Origin: JAEHDI01 sp035455185
GTDB taxonomy: Bacteria; Acidobacteriota; Terriglobia; Bryobacterales; Bryobacteraceae
Reading direction: 5' to 3'
Length of the DNA: 6,723 nucleotides
NCBI GenBank assembly: GCA_035455185.1
Contig: DATIFQ010000152.1
Span: forward strand, 1-6,723
A program made the position numbers and the translations under genes. Under the pieces are notes generated by a model that worked only from the letters and a program-made list of their open reading frames with translations, did not search any database and had not been told where the DNA came from. The first letter of the stretch is position 1. Every line of letters begins with the position of its first letter. This document shows, one piece after another, positions 1 to 6,138 of this stretch.

Positions 1-1584
1 TCCCGACGCGAATGCCCTTCGCACTGCCGGGCCGATCTCATCGATCGTCTCGATGTTCTCTCCCTCACCGCCGAAGCCCTTCATGATGATGTCGTAGCGC
101 GTCCGGCGCAGTTCGCAGCCCACCGTCGGCCGGTCCGGAAAGAACTCGTTCTGGAGTTCCCGCTCGAGCCCCCAGGCGCCGTCATTTCCGACGATGATCA
201 CCACCGGCAGATTGTGGCGCACCATCGTGTCCAGCTCTGCAAGATAGAAACCCAGAGATCCGTCGCCGGTAACGAGCGCCACCGGCTTGCCCGGATTCGC
301 CAGTTGCAGCGCGATCACGTTCGGCAGCGCGGCGCCGATCGTTCCGAGCGGCCCCAGACGGACCCACCCGCCAGGCATGAGTGCCGGAATGATCGCCCGT
401 CCCCAGTGCCCGAAGTCGGCTCCGTCCCACGAGAACAGGACACCCTGCGGCAACGATTTCCGAAGCTCCGCATGCACGGCGGCGGCATGCAGTGGCGCGC
501 CGCAGTCTTCTCCCGCACGTGCGAGCGTCGCCTCCCACTCCGCCCGCAGCGTCCGGATCCGGTCGAGCCACGGCAAGGCGGGCCAAGTGTACCCGCCGAG
601 TTCATCCAGCATGGTGCGTAGCGTAGCCTTCACGTCCGCGCAGATGCCTAGATCGAGCCGCCGGTTTATTCCCAACTCCTGTGGGTGAATGTCCACCTGG
701 ACGAACTGCAAGTCCGGCGGAAAGAGCCTCGCTCCTCCGAGCGCCAACCGGTAGTCGATGCGCTTGCCCAGGACCAGCACCACATCCGCCTCCTGGTACA
801 CGCGCTGCACGGCTTTGCTCATCGCCGGGTCGGCGTAGCCCATGCACAACGGGTGGTCGTCTCGGATCAGCCCGCGCGCCATGGTGATCGTGAAGACCGG
901 CAGATTCGTTCCTTCGATGAACTGGCGAAGCTCCGCCTCCGCGCCGGCCCACCAGATCCCACTGCCGGCAATCACCACCGGACGCTCGGCCGCCTGGAGC
1001 ACCTCGAGGGCCTTCACGACGTCCCGCGTGTCCGGACCGGGGACGGGATTCGCGGCAGGTACCGGAACACGCGCCGGGGCTTCCGTGCTCGTCCGGAATG
1101 CGTCTACCGGAATCGTCAGATGAACCGTGCCCATCCTCCCCGCCGTCGCCTCCGCATAGGCCCGCCCGAGGTAGAACGGGATTTGCGCCGCATTGGGCGG
1201 CTGCCCGGCCCACTTCACCGCCGGCTTCGCCATTCCAACCTGGTCGAGATCCTGGAAGGCCTGCCGGTCGGCCATGGTCGTCGCCCTGCTGCCGCTCACG
1301 GCAATCAGCGGACTGCACGCTGCGTTCGCCGTCGCGAGGCCGGTCAGCGAGTTCGTATGGCCCGGGCCTCCGGTCACCAGCGACACCGACGGCCGCCGCT
1401 CGAGCCTCGCCCATGTGTCGGCCGCGTGGGTCACTCCGGATTCGTGCCGGAAATCGATGACCCGGAGCCCGGCACGCGACGCTTCCATGAGCACTTCGTT
1501 CAGGTGGTCTCCGACCAGCGTGAAGATCTCGCCGATGCCTAGCTGCTTCAGCGCGCCGACAAATAGTTCCGCTCCGGTTGGCAT
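1..1584 (-). CDS. Thiamine-diphosphate-dependent enzyme, acetolactate synthase / 2-hydroxyacyl-CoA lyase-like (partial, C-terminus off the left edge)
   Basis: The frame is open for 528 codons from an ATG at 1584 to the window edge, with no stop seen, so only the last few dozen residues of a typical 540-600 residue protein are missing. The three-part architecture is visible. The N-terminal pyrimidine-binding domain has the activating glutamate in FRHESGVTHAAD (E48), followed by LVTGGPGHTNSLTGLA. The central domain ends with VQVDIHPQELG. The C-terminal pyrophosphate-binding domain has GDG at 440-442 and ND at 467-468, the GDG-X24-N(D) ThDP/Mg motif. Such enzymes are cytoplasmic and make or break C-C bonds next to a carbonyl. 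The stretch around AFQDLDQVGMAKPAVKWAG resembles the 2-hydroxyacyl-CoA lyase / oxalyl-CoA decarboxylase branch as much as IlvB, and no acetolactate synthase small subunit lies in view, so substrate is undecided. In-frame stops (TAG TAG) lie just upstream of this ATG, fixing the start; a weak AGGA sits 10 bp before it. It is divergent from galE. Confidence 0.9.
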   Translation of the reverse strand, partial: MPTGAELFVGALKQLGIGEIFTLVGDHLNEVLMEASRAGLRVIDFRHESGVTHAADTWARLERRPSVSLVTGGPGHTNSLTGLATANAACSPLIAVSGSRATTMADRQAFQDLDQVGMAKPAVKWAGQPPNAAQIPFYLGRAYAEATAGRMGTVHLTIPVDAFRTSTEAPARVPVPAANPVPGPDTRDVVKALEVLQAAERPVVIAGSGIWWAGAEAELRQFIEGTNLPVFTITMARGLIRDDHPLCMGYADPAMSKAVQRVYQEADVVLVLGKRIDYRLALGGARLFPPDLQFVQVDIHPQELGINRRLDLGICADVKATLRTMLDELGGYTWPALPWLDRIRTLRAEWEATLARAGEDCGAPLHAAAVHAELRKSLPQGVLFSWDGADFGHWGRAIIPALMPGGWVRLGPLGTIGAALPNVIALQLANPGKPVALVTGDGSLGFYLAELDTMVRHNLPVVIIVGNDGAWGLERELQNEFFPDRPTVGCELRRTRYDIIMKGFGGEGENIETIDEIGPAVRRAFASG

Positions 1585-1606
1585 TGTGCTGCCATCCTAC
1601 TACAAT
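1578..1606 (+). promoter_or_regulatory. Predicted sigma-70 promoter for galE
   Basis: TTGGCA at 1578-1583 (5 of 6 matches to TTGACA) and TACAAT at 1601-1606 (5 of 6 to TATAAT) are separated by exactly 17 bp. Transcription would begin near 1613, giving a leader of only about 14 nt before the galE ATG at 1627. That leader (TTTACCCTCCCGCT) has no Shine-Dalgarno sequence. The -35 box overlaps the start codon of the divergent ThDP gene (1582-1584), so polymerase bound here should interfere with early transcription of that gene. Confidence 0.65.
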
Positions 1607-1626
1607 CACTTCTTTACCCTCCCGCT

Positions 1627-2604
1627 ATGTCGAGAATTCTGGTAACCGGCGGCGCCGGATACATCGGCTCTCACACCGTCCATCTGTTGATCCGGAGCGG
1701 TTACGATCCGGTGGTCGCCGACAACCTGTCCCGCGGCCACCGCCACAACGTGGATGCAAAGCGCCTGCGGGTACTCGACCTAACCGACACCGACGGTCTC
1801 GAACAACTGATGCGTAGCGAAGGCGTGCAGGCGGTGATCCATTTCGCCGCTTTCATGGCCGTCGGCGAGTCGGTCCGTGAGCCGGAGCTGTACTTCTCGA
1901 ATAACGTCGGCGGCTCGTTGTCGCTGTTCACCGCCATGCAGCGCGCCGAAGTGAACCGGCTTGTCTTTTCTTCCACCGCGGCTTACTACGGAAATCCGGA
2001 GCGGGTTCCAATCCCCGAGGACGCACCGGCGGCGCCGGTAAGCCCGTACGGCGAGTCCAAAGTGATAGTGGAGAAGATACTGAGGTGGCTCGATCAATAC
2101 CGCGGTCTGCGCGGCATTTCCTTGCGGTACTTCAACGCCAGCGGCGCTGATCCGGAGGCCGGCCTCGGCGAGGAGCACGACCCCGAAACCCACCTCATTC
2201 CGCTGCTGCTCCGCGCCGTCGCTACGGGGCAGCCCATCACGATTTTCGGTAACGATTACGCCACGCCGGACGGCACGTGCATCCGTGACTACATCCATGT
2301 CAGCGACCTCGCCGGCGCGCACATCGTGGCGCTGGAGTCTCTTCTCGCCAGTGATCCCTCCGGAGCGTTCAACGTGGGCACCGGAAAAGGACAGTCCGTG
2401 CTCGAGGTGTTGCGCGCGGTGGAAGAAGTGACCGGTCGAAAAGTCCCGCACACGATCGGCCCGCGCCGGGCCGGCGACCCGCCCTCGCTCGTAGCCGATT
2501 CCACGAAGCTCCGTCGCACCTTGGGCTGGGAGCCCCGATACACCGAGATCCGCGACATCGTCGCCACCGCCTGGGAGTTCCAGAGAAAGAACCGCGAGCT
2601 TTAG
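1627..2604 (+). CDS. galE: UDP-glucose 4-epimerase
   Basis: This 325-residue cytoplasmic enzyme interconverts UDP-glucose and UDP-galactose, supplying galactose for the Leloir pathway and for polysaccharide or lipopolysaccharide synthesis. It is an extended short-chain dehydrogenase with tightly bound NAD. The Rossmann motif TGGAGYIGSH is at residues 7-16 and ADNLSRG at 31-37. The catalytic triad is T117 in SSTAAYYG, Y141 and K145 in PYGESK. Family-typical RYFNASGADPE (167-177), IPLLLRA (191-197), TPDGTCIRDYIHVSDLA (213-229) and FNVGTGKGQSVLEV (248-261) follow in the expected order. Length matches bacterial GalE (about 325-340), so it is complete. The ATG at 1627 places the Rossmann glycines at the usual distance from the N-terminus. 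It has its own predicted promoter and is followed eight bases later by a GC-rich hairpin, so it is probably monocistronic. Some homologues also act on UDP-GlcNAc; specificity cannot be read here. Confidence 0.96.
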   Translation: MSRILVTGGAGYIGSHTVHLLIRSGYDPVVADNLSRGHRHNVDAKRLRVLDLTDTDGLEQLMRSEGVQAVIHFAAFMAVGESVREPELYFSNNVGGSLSLFTAMQRAEVNRLVFSSTAAYYGNPERVPIPEDAPAAPVSPYGESKVIVEKILRWLDQYRGLRGISLRYFNASGADPEAGLGEEHDPETHLIPLLLRAVATGQPITIFGNDYATPDGTCIRDYIHVSDLAGAHIVALESLLASDPSGAFNVGTGKGQSVLEVLRAVEEVTGRKVPHTIGPRRAGDPPSLVADSTKLRRTLGWEPRYTEIRDIVATAWEFQRKNREL

Positions 2605-2611
2605 CCCCACC

Positions 2612-2670
2612 TGGGACAGGCCCACTCTGCCCTGAGCGTTGTGTGCGAGCGGGCAGAGCTGCCTGTCCCA
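2612..2670. repeat. GC-rich interrupted palindrome downstream of galE (REP-like, possible terminator)
   Basis: TGGGACAGGC (2612-2621) pairs perfectly with GCCTGTCCCA (2661-2670). Inside it CTCTGCCC (2625-2632) pairs perfectly with GGGCAGAG (2651-2658). A 3-versus-2 base internal bulge separates the two helices and the loop is 18 nt. The element begins 8 bp after the galE stop codon. There is no T-run after the stem, so it is not a textbook intrinsic terminator, but a hairpin this strong could end or stabilise the galE transcript. Its GCCTGTCCCAC flank resembles GCCTGCCCAC in the palindrome at 6233-6277. Confidence 0.75.
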
Positions 2671-2711
2671 CCTCCCAAGCCCCTGCCGCGCGCGTGGACC
2701 CGCTTCTTCGC

Positions 2712-2717
2712 TAGAAT
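2712..2717 (+). promoter_or_regulatory. Predicted -10 box for the amidohydrolase gene (leaderless)
   Basis: TAGAAT matches five of six bases of TATAAT and lies 7 bp before the ATG at 2725. Initiation at the usual distance would place the first transcribed base at or within a base of that ATG, implying a leaderless mRNA, and no Shine-Dalgarno precedes the ATG. No convincing -35 box is visible 16-18 bp upstream, where the sequence is pure GC. This is weaker support than for the galE promoter. Confidence 0.4.
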
Positions 2718-2724
2718 GTCGCGA

Positions 2725-4008
2725 ATGAAAGGTCTCCCGATGTTCCTCGTGGCTATGGCTGCTTTTGCGCAGGCGGACTACGACCTCCTGCTCAAGGGCG
2801 GGCACGTGATCGACCCGAAGAACGGCATCAACGCCCGGCGTGACGTGGCCGTTAAGGATGGCAGAGTCGCCGAAGTGGCTGCCAACATCGCTGCGTCGAA
2901 AGCGCTGAAGGTGGTGGATGTCTCAGGTCTCTACGTGACGCCCGGCTTGGTCGATATCCACACTCACGTCTTCGCCGGAGACGGCCCTGCCTATACGGGC
3001 GAGAACAGCGTCTTCCCAGACAGCCACAGCTTCCGCAGCGGAGTGACTACCGTGGTGGACGCCGGCGGCGCCGGTTGGCGCAACTTCGCCGACTTCAAGC
3101 GGCGCATCATCGACAAGTCTCACACCCGGGTGCTCTCGATGTTGAACATCGTGGGGAGCGGCATGGCCGGCGAAGAGAAGGTCGAGCAGGATACCACCGA
3201 CATGGACGCAAAGGCCACGGCGGAGGCAGCGAAGCAGAATCGGGAATTTGTGGTTGGCATCAAGACCGCGCACTTCCGTGCACCGGAGTGGACCGCCGTC
3301 GATCGCGCCGTCGAGGCTGGCAAACTGGCTGGCATGCCCGTGATGGTGGACTTCGGCGCATTCACGTCCGAGCGGCCTTTCGAAGACCTCGTGCTAAAGA
3401 AACTCCGTGCCGGCGATATTTACACCCACACCTACCTCGCTGCGGTTCCGATGCTCGACGATCAAGGCATAGTCCGCCCCTACCTCTTCGAAGCACGCAA
3501 GCGCGGCGTCATCTTCGACGCCGGCCACGGCGCCGGCAGCTTCGTGTTCCGTCAGGCCGTTCCCGCCATCCGGCAGGGATTCCTCGCCGATTCGATTTCC
3601 ACCGACCTGCACATCAATAGCATGAACGCCGGCATGAAGGACATGCTGAACGTGATGTCGAAGTTCCTGAATATGGGAGTTGCTCTCGACGACGTTATTC
3701 TCCGCTCCACCTGGAACCCGGCTCGCGAGATCCGCCGTGAGGAGCTCGGGCATCTCTCGGTGGGCGCGGTGGCCGACATCGCGGTCCTGCGCCTGCAAAA
3801 AGGCTCATTCGGCTTCGTGGACGTCCACGGCGCTCGGATGAAGGGAACTGAAAAGCTGGTCGCCGAGTTGACCGTCCGCGATGGCCGCGTAGTCTGGGAC
3901 CTCAACGGCATCACCCGTGAGGACTGGGACAAGCTCGGCAACTATCGGCCCCAAGGCGACCCCCGTTGGGACGCCACCCTCGGCCGCTCTGTCCGCTCGC
4001 GTAGGTAA
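2725..4008 (+). CDS. Secreted amidohydrolase/deacetylase-family metallohydrolase (COG3964-like)
   Basis: This 427-residue member of the amidohydrolase superfamily is related to dihydroorotases and D-aminoacylases, and closest in pattern to COG3964. All expected binuclear-metal ligands are present: H79 and H81 in DIHTHVF, the carboxylated lysine K180 in GIKTAHF, H235 in YTHTYL, H268 in DAGHGAG, and catalytic D294 in STDLH. The cap/beta-sandwich signatures ending in PGLVDIHTH and GAVADIAVL are also present. The first 17 residues (MKGLPMFLVAMAAFAQA) look like a short signal peptide, cleaved after AFA or AQA, so the enzyme is probably periplasmic; many relatives are cytoplasmic. The start is set at 2725 because the reading frame upstream runs into the hairpin at 2651-2670, and an ATG at 2716 falls in the predicted -10 box. 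It probably hydrolyses an amide or ester of a small acyl or amino-acid substrate; the substrate is unknown. Its last 25 codons are duplicated at 6063-6138. Confidence 0.88.
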   Translation: MKGLPMFLVAMAAFAQADYDLLLKGGHVIDPKNGINARRDVAVKDGRVAEVAANIAASKALKVVDVSGLYVTPGLVDIHTHVFAGDGPAYTGENSVFPDSHSFRSGVTTVVDAGGAGWRNFADFKRRIIDKSHTRVLSMLNIVGSGMAGEEKVEQDTTDMDAKATAEAAKQNREFVVGIKTAHFRAPEWTAVDRAVEAGKLAGMPVMVDFGAFTSERPFEDLVLKKLRAGDIYTHTYLAAVPMLDDQGIVRPYLFEARKRGVIFDAGHGAGSFVFRQAVPAIRQGFLADSISTDLHINSMNAGMKDMLNVMSKFLNMGVALDDVILRSTWNPAREIRREELGHLSVGAVADIAVLRLQKGSFGFVDVHGARMKGTEKLVAELTVRDGRVVWDLNGITREDWDKLGNYRPQGDPRWDATLGRSVRSRR

Positions 4009-4019
4009 GGTTGGGCCAG
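3933..4019 (+). repeat. Left copy of an 87-bp direct repeat (3' end of the amidohydrolase gene)
   Basis: This segment covers the last 24 sense codons, the TAA and 11 bases beyond. It matches 6063-6149 at 78 of 87 positions at a constant offset of 2130 bp with no gaps. Mismatches are at 3954, 3966, 3990, 3996, 3997, 4002, 4004, 4012 and 4017. Similarity collapses abruptly outside: 2 of 10 bases match just before it and 3 of 10 just after. By position it corresponds to one junction (attL-like) of the inserted segment carrying the nuclease-helicase gene. Confidence 0.92.
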
Positions 4020-4030
4020 CGCCTCCGCAT

Positions 4031-5986
4031 TCAGATCGCCGTTATGCCGCACAACGCGAGGTACTCCGCAATCGACTCGTAGGCTGAAGCCGGCCGCGTC
4101 TCATCAGCCGAGTTGCCCCGCGGCACCCAGATGACCATTCCCTCACGGGCTCGAGTCAGCAAAACTCGGTACTTGTTCAGCACGTAGCTGCGCCTTGTGG
4201 CGTCGCGCACGGTTTGCCACCGCGTTCCCTTAAAGGCCTGGATTTGCCAGTCAGCACTATCGGGCACAAGGTCGATGTCCCAGCAAAGTCCGGTCCAGTC
4301 CAACTCGAGTCCCTGAATGCCAAACTCTGTTGCCGGTGTCTCAAGATAGTAGGACGAGCGAACATCGGAACTTGGATTCAGGAACCAGTTCTCAACGTCC
4401 AGTTCTGAGCGAACGTCGAGGCCGTGGGCTTTCAACCGGCGGCCGCCGCTGCTCGCAATCAAGCCGGTTCTTCGCGAGCCGCGCTGTCGGCACCTTAGCC
4501 ACCCCCGTGCCCGCTCGAAGTCACGGGTCATCACGATAGGGAATTCGGGGCAAGAAGCCAGAACCGATCGAGCATCCTCGGGGTGCCGTGCCAGCAGGTG
4601 CGCAACAAACTCTGACACAGCATGGGCCTTGTAGGACCGCAACGAGACGCTCAGATGTAGCGCGGCGTCCTCCTGGAGGTGGATTCCTCTGGGTGGTGTC
4701 TCGAAGAGCAGGTCTCCATTATTCGCTGGGTCGCCGTTGACCGCGTGTGGAGATACAAGCACATTCCAATGCCGGGAACGAGCCGCCAAGGCTCTCCCCC
4801 ACTCAGCGAGGCCCGCTTCTCCGGTGTTGATTTCTTGCCCGCTGCCAACTAATGCCACGATTACTGCCCAGCCATCATGCCGATTCATGATGTCTAACAT
4901 GATCTCCGGCTCAGACCGGTCGCGCTTGAATTTCCTCAGAGACTGCTCACGATTCCAGGCCCGTTGCGCTTCATCAAATATGACAACCCGATCTTGCGGT
5001 GGACTTGACGAGGCGAAGTGCGCGTCGATGAAGCGGTGTACGTTCTGAATGAACGTCGAAACCTCGCGGCGCGATTCGGCGATCGAATGCCGGGCCCGTT
5101 CGCAATCGTCGCGAGCAAGTGCCTCCGAGAGAACTTTGACGAGAGGGCCATTGCCCGACAGAAACACACCCAGCGAACCTTCGTGCAACTCTCTGTTGTG
5201 AACGATATTCAGCCCGGCGAGGGTCTTGCCAGCACCCGGCACACCTGTCACGAAGCAGATGAGCTTATGCTCCTCGTGGCGCGCACGTTGGATGGCTAAC
5301 ATGACCGCCGCACTCGTTTTCGTGAGGTTCTCTGCACCCGCGTGGCATCGCGAAATCTCACGAACATTTTGGCCCTCATAGAGGACCCGAGCTGCCTCCA
5401 CGATGGTCGGCGTCGGAACGTACTCCGCTGCGTTCCACCGACTAGCATCGATAGGCTCCGAATTCGGCGATTGGTACTTGGTGGCTACCTGTTCGAGCAC
5501 CTGAGTGACCGAATGCGCGTTAGCAAGCCAGACGGGAGCTACGGAATCCATTACCTCGCCTGAAGGTGGTATCTGTTCTTTGGCGTTCGTCGCGACCAGG
5601 ACGGGAACCAACGTTCGGTTGCGGCTTTCTCGGTGGAAGTCCCGCAGATCCAAACAATAGTCCTCCACCTGAACATGAGCAACACGGTCATACTGTCGAG
5701 CGCCGCACTTGAACTCGATGACCAAGATCAGATCCTTGGCGAGAAGGACGGCGTCAATCCTTTTTCCGCGCCTCGGGATCGGGTACTCCAACAGCAAATG
5801 CCAGTCTCCAGCGAAAGGCTGGCTCAGCGCCGTGCGGAGGATTGCCACCTGTTGGCGCCAAGCTTCTAGCTGTTCAGCGGTGAGTTCGGTCAAGCCTAAC
5901 CTTGTCACCGCGGACTGGCGGCCGATGATGAAATCCTCTTGGTGTTCTAAGAATTCTGTGATCGAGGCCCGATAGAAAGCCGACAT
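4031..5986 (-). CDS. PD-(D/E)XK-like nuclease fused to DUF2075 (Schlafen-group-3) helicase; candidate defence protein
   Basis: This 651-residue protein is complete, with the usual length for DUF2075 proteins. The N-terminal region (about 60-135) carries a restriction-nuclease-like pattern: E67 in LLEYPIP, D78 in KRIDAVLL, then a hydrophobic strand ending in E91 and K93 of IEFKCG. The helicase region has Walker A GVPGAGKT (248-255), Walker B VVIFDEAQ (334-341) with D338/E339, a motif III-like LVGSGQEINTGEAG (379-392), TGLIASSGGRRLKAHG (507-522), TEFGIQGLELDW (553-564) and a motif VI-like YRVLLTRAREGMVIWVP (606-622). These indicate an ATP-dependent superfamily 1 DNA or RNA helicase/translocase in the cytoplasm; the nuclease assignment is an inference from the spacing of acidic residues and lysine. 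The start MSAFYRASITEFL fits the family N-terminus, although the GGAGG upstream is only 2 bp from the ATG. It converges on the amidohydrolase (22 bp between stops). A role in anti-phage defence is plausible but unproven. Confidence 0.88.
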   Translation of the reverse strand: MSAFYRASITEFLEHQEDFIIGRQSAVTRLGLTELTAEQLEAWRQQVAILRTALSQPFAGDWHLLLEYPIPRRGKRIDAVLLAKDLILVIEFKCGARQYDRVAHVQVEDYCLDLRDFHRESRNRTLVPVLVATNAKEQIPPSGEVMDSVAPVWLANAHSVTQVLEQVATKYQSPNSEPIDASRWNAAEYVPTPTIVEAARVLYEGQNVREISRCHAGAENLTKTSAAVMLAIQRARHEEHKLICFVTGVPGAGKTLAGLNIVHNRELHEGSLGVFLSGNGPLVKVLSEALARDDCERARHSIAESRREVSTFIQNVHRFIDAHFASSSPPQDRVVIFDEAQRAWNREQSLRKFKRDRSEPEIMLDIMNRHDGWAVIVALVGSGQEINTGEAGLAEWGRALAARSRHWNVLVSPHAVNGDPANNGDLLFETPPRGIHLQEDAALHLSVSLRSYKAHAVSEFVAHLLARHPEDARSVLASCPEFPIVMTRDFERARGWLRCRQRGSRRTGLIASSGGRRLKAHGLDVRSELDVENWFLNPSSDVRSSYYLETPATEFGIQGLELDWTGLCWDIDLVPDSADWQIQAFKGTRWQTVRDATRRSYVLNKYRVLLTRAREGMVIWVPRGNSADETRPASAYESIAEYLALCGITAI

Positions 5987-6013
5987 TCCCTCCAGTCTAT
6001 GCGCACGGCAAAG

Positions 6014-6042
6014 AAAATAGAGTGGGAATATCCCCTTTTCAC
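6014..6042 (-). promoter_or_regulatory. Possible promoter for the nuclease-helicase gene
   Basis: On the minus strand GTGAAA (6042-6037, 4 of 6 to TTGACA) and TATTTT (6019-6014, 4 of 6 to TATAAT) are spaced 17 bp apart, within the only AT-rich patch upstream of the ATG at 5986. Transcription would start near 6007, giving a leader of about 20 nt. Each box is a weak match, so the call rests mainly on spacing and position. Confidence 0.35.
6024..6034. promoter_or_regulatory. Small palindrome in the promoter spacer (possible operator)
   Basis: GGGAATATCCC has perfect 4-bp arms (GGGA/TCCC) around a 3-bp AT centre and lies between the predicted -35 and -10 boxes of the nuclease-helicase gene. A bound dimeric protein there would block polymerase. 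No regulator gene is in view, and an 11-bp palindrome can arise by chance. Confidence 0.25.
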
Positions 6043-6062
6043 GGCGCAGACTCTAAGTTCGC

Positions 6063-6138
6063 GCTCGGCAACTATCGGCCCCAGGGCGACCCCCGCTGGG
6101 ACGCCACCCTCGGCCGCTCCGTCCGAGCGCGAAAGTAA
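6063..6138 (+). pseudogene. Displaced 3' tail of an amidohydrolase gene (last ~24 codons)
   Basis: In the frame equivalent to the intact gene this reads LGNYRPQGDPRWDATLGR followed by SVRARK and TAA at 6136-6138; the intact gene ends SVRSRR. Five of the seven coding-sequence differences are synonymous (CAA/CAG, CGT/CGC, TCT/TCC, CGC/CGA, CGT/CGA) and the other two are conservative (S to A, R to K). The fragment has no start of its own and is not expected to be translated. It is best read as the host gene's original end, left behind when the insertion supplied a new one; the reverse assignment is possible. Confidence 0.85.

Noticed and set aside
685..1542. Plus-strand open frame of 285 codons opposite the ThDP gene
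   Set aside because: It is antisense to a well-supported gene, rich in Arg and Pro, and has no recognisable domain.
602..1609. Long minus-strand open frame of 335 codons
   Set aside because: It overlaps the ThDP gene in another frame, its translation is a low-complexity Arg/Gly/Ala-rich string without motifs, and such shadows are expected in GC-rich DNA.
2641..2724. Upstream GTG start for the amidohydrolase
   Set aside because: The extra residues would be encoded by the loop and right arm of the hairpin and are proline/arginine-rich, and they would bury the signal peptide seen from 2725.
1780..2805. Minus-strand open frame of 341 codons opposite galE
   Set aside because: It is antisense to galE and crosses the hairpin and the amidohydrolase start; the composition is that of a shadow frame.
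4009..6062. Insertion sequence or transposon
   Set aside because: No transposase, no terminal inverted repeats and no short target duplication are visible; the flanking repeats are a host gene end, which points to recombination.
6063..6138. Functional small gene in the displaced tail
   Set aside because: There is no start codon with a ribosome binding site in this frame, and the sequence is simply the end of a longer protein.
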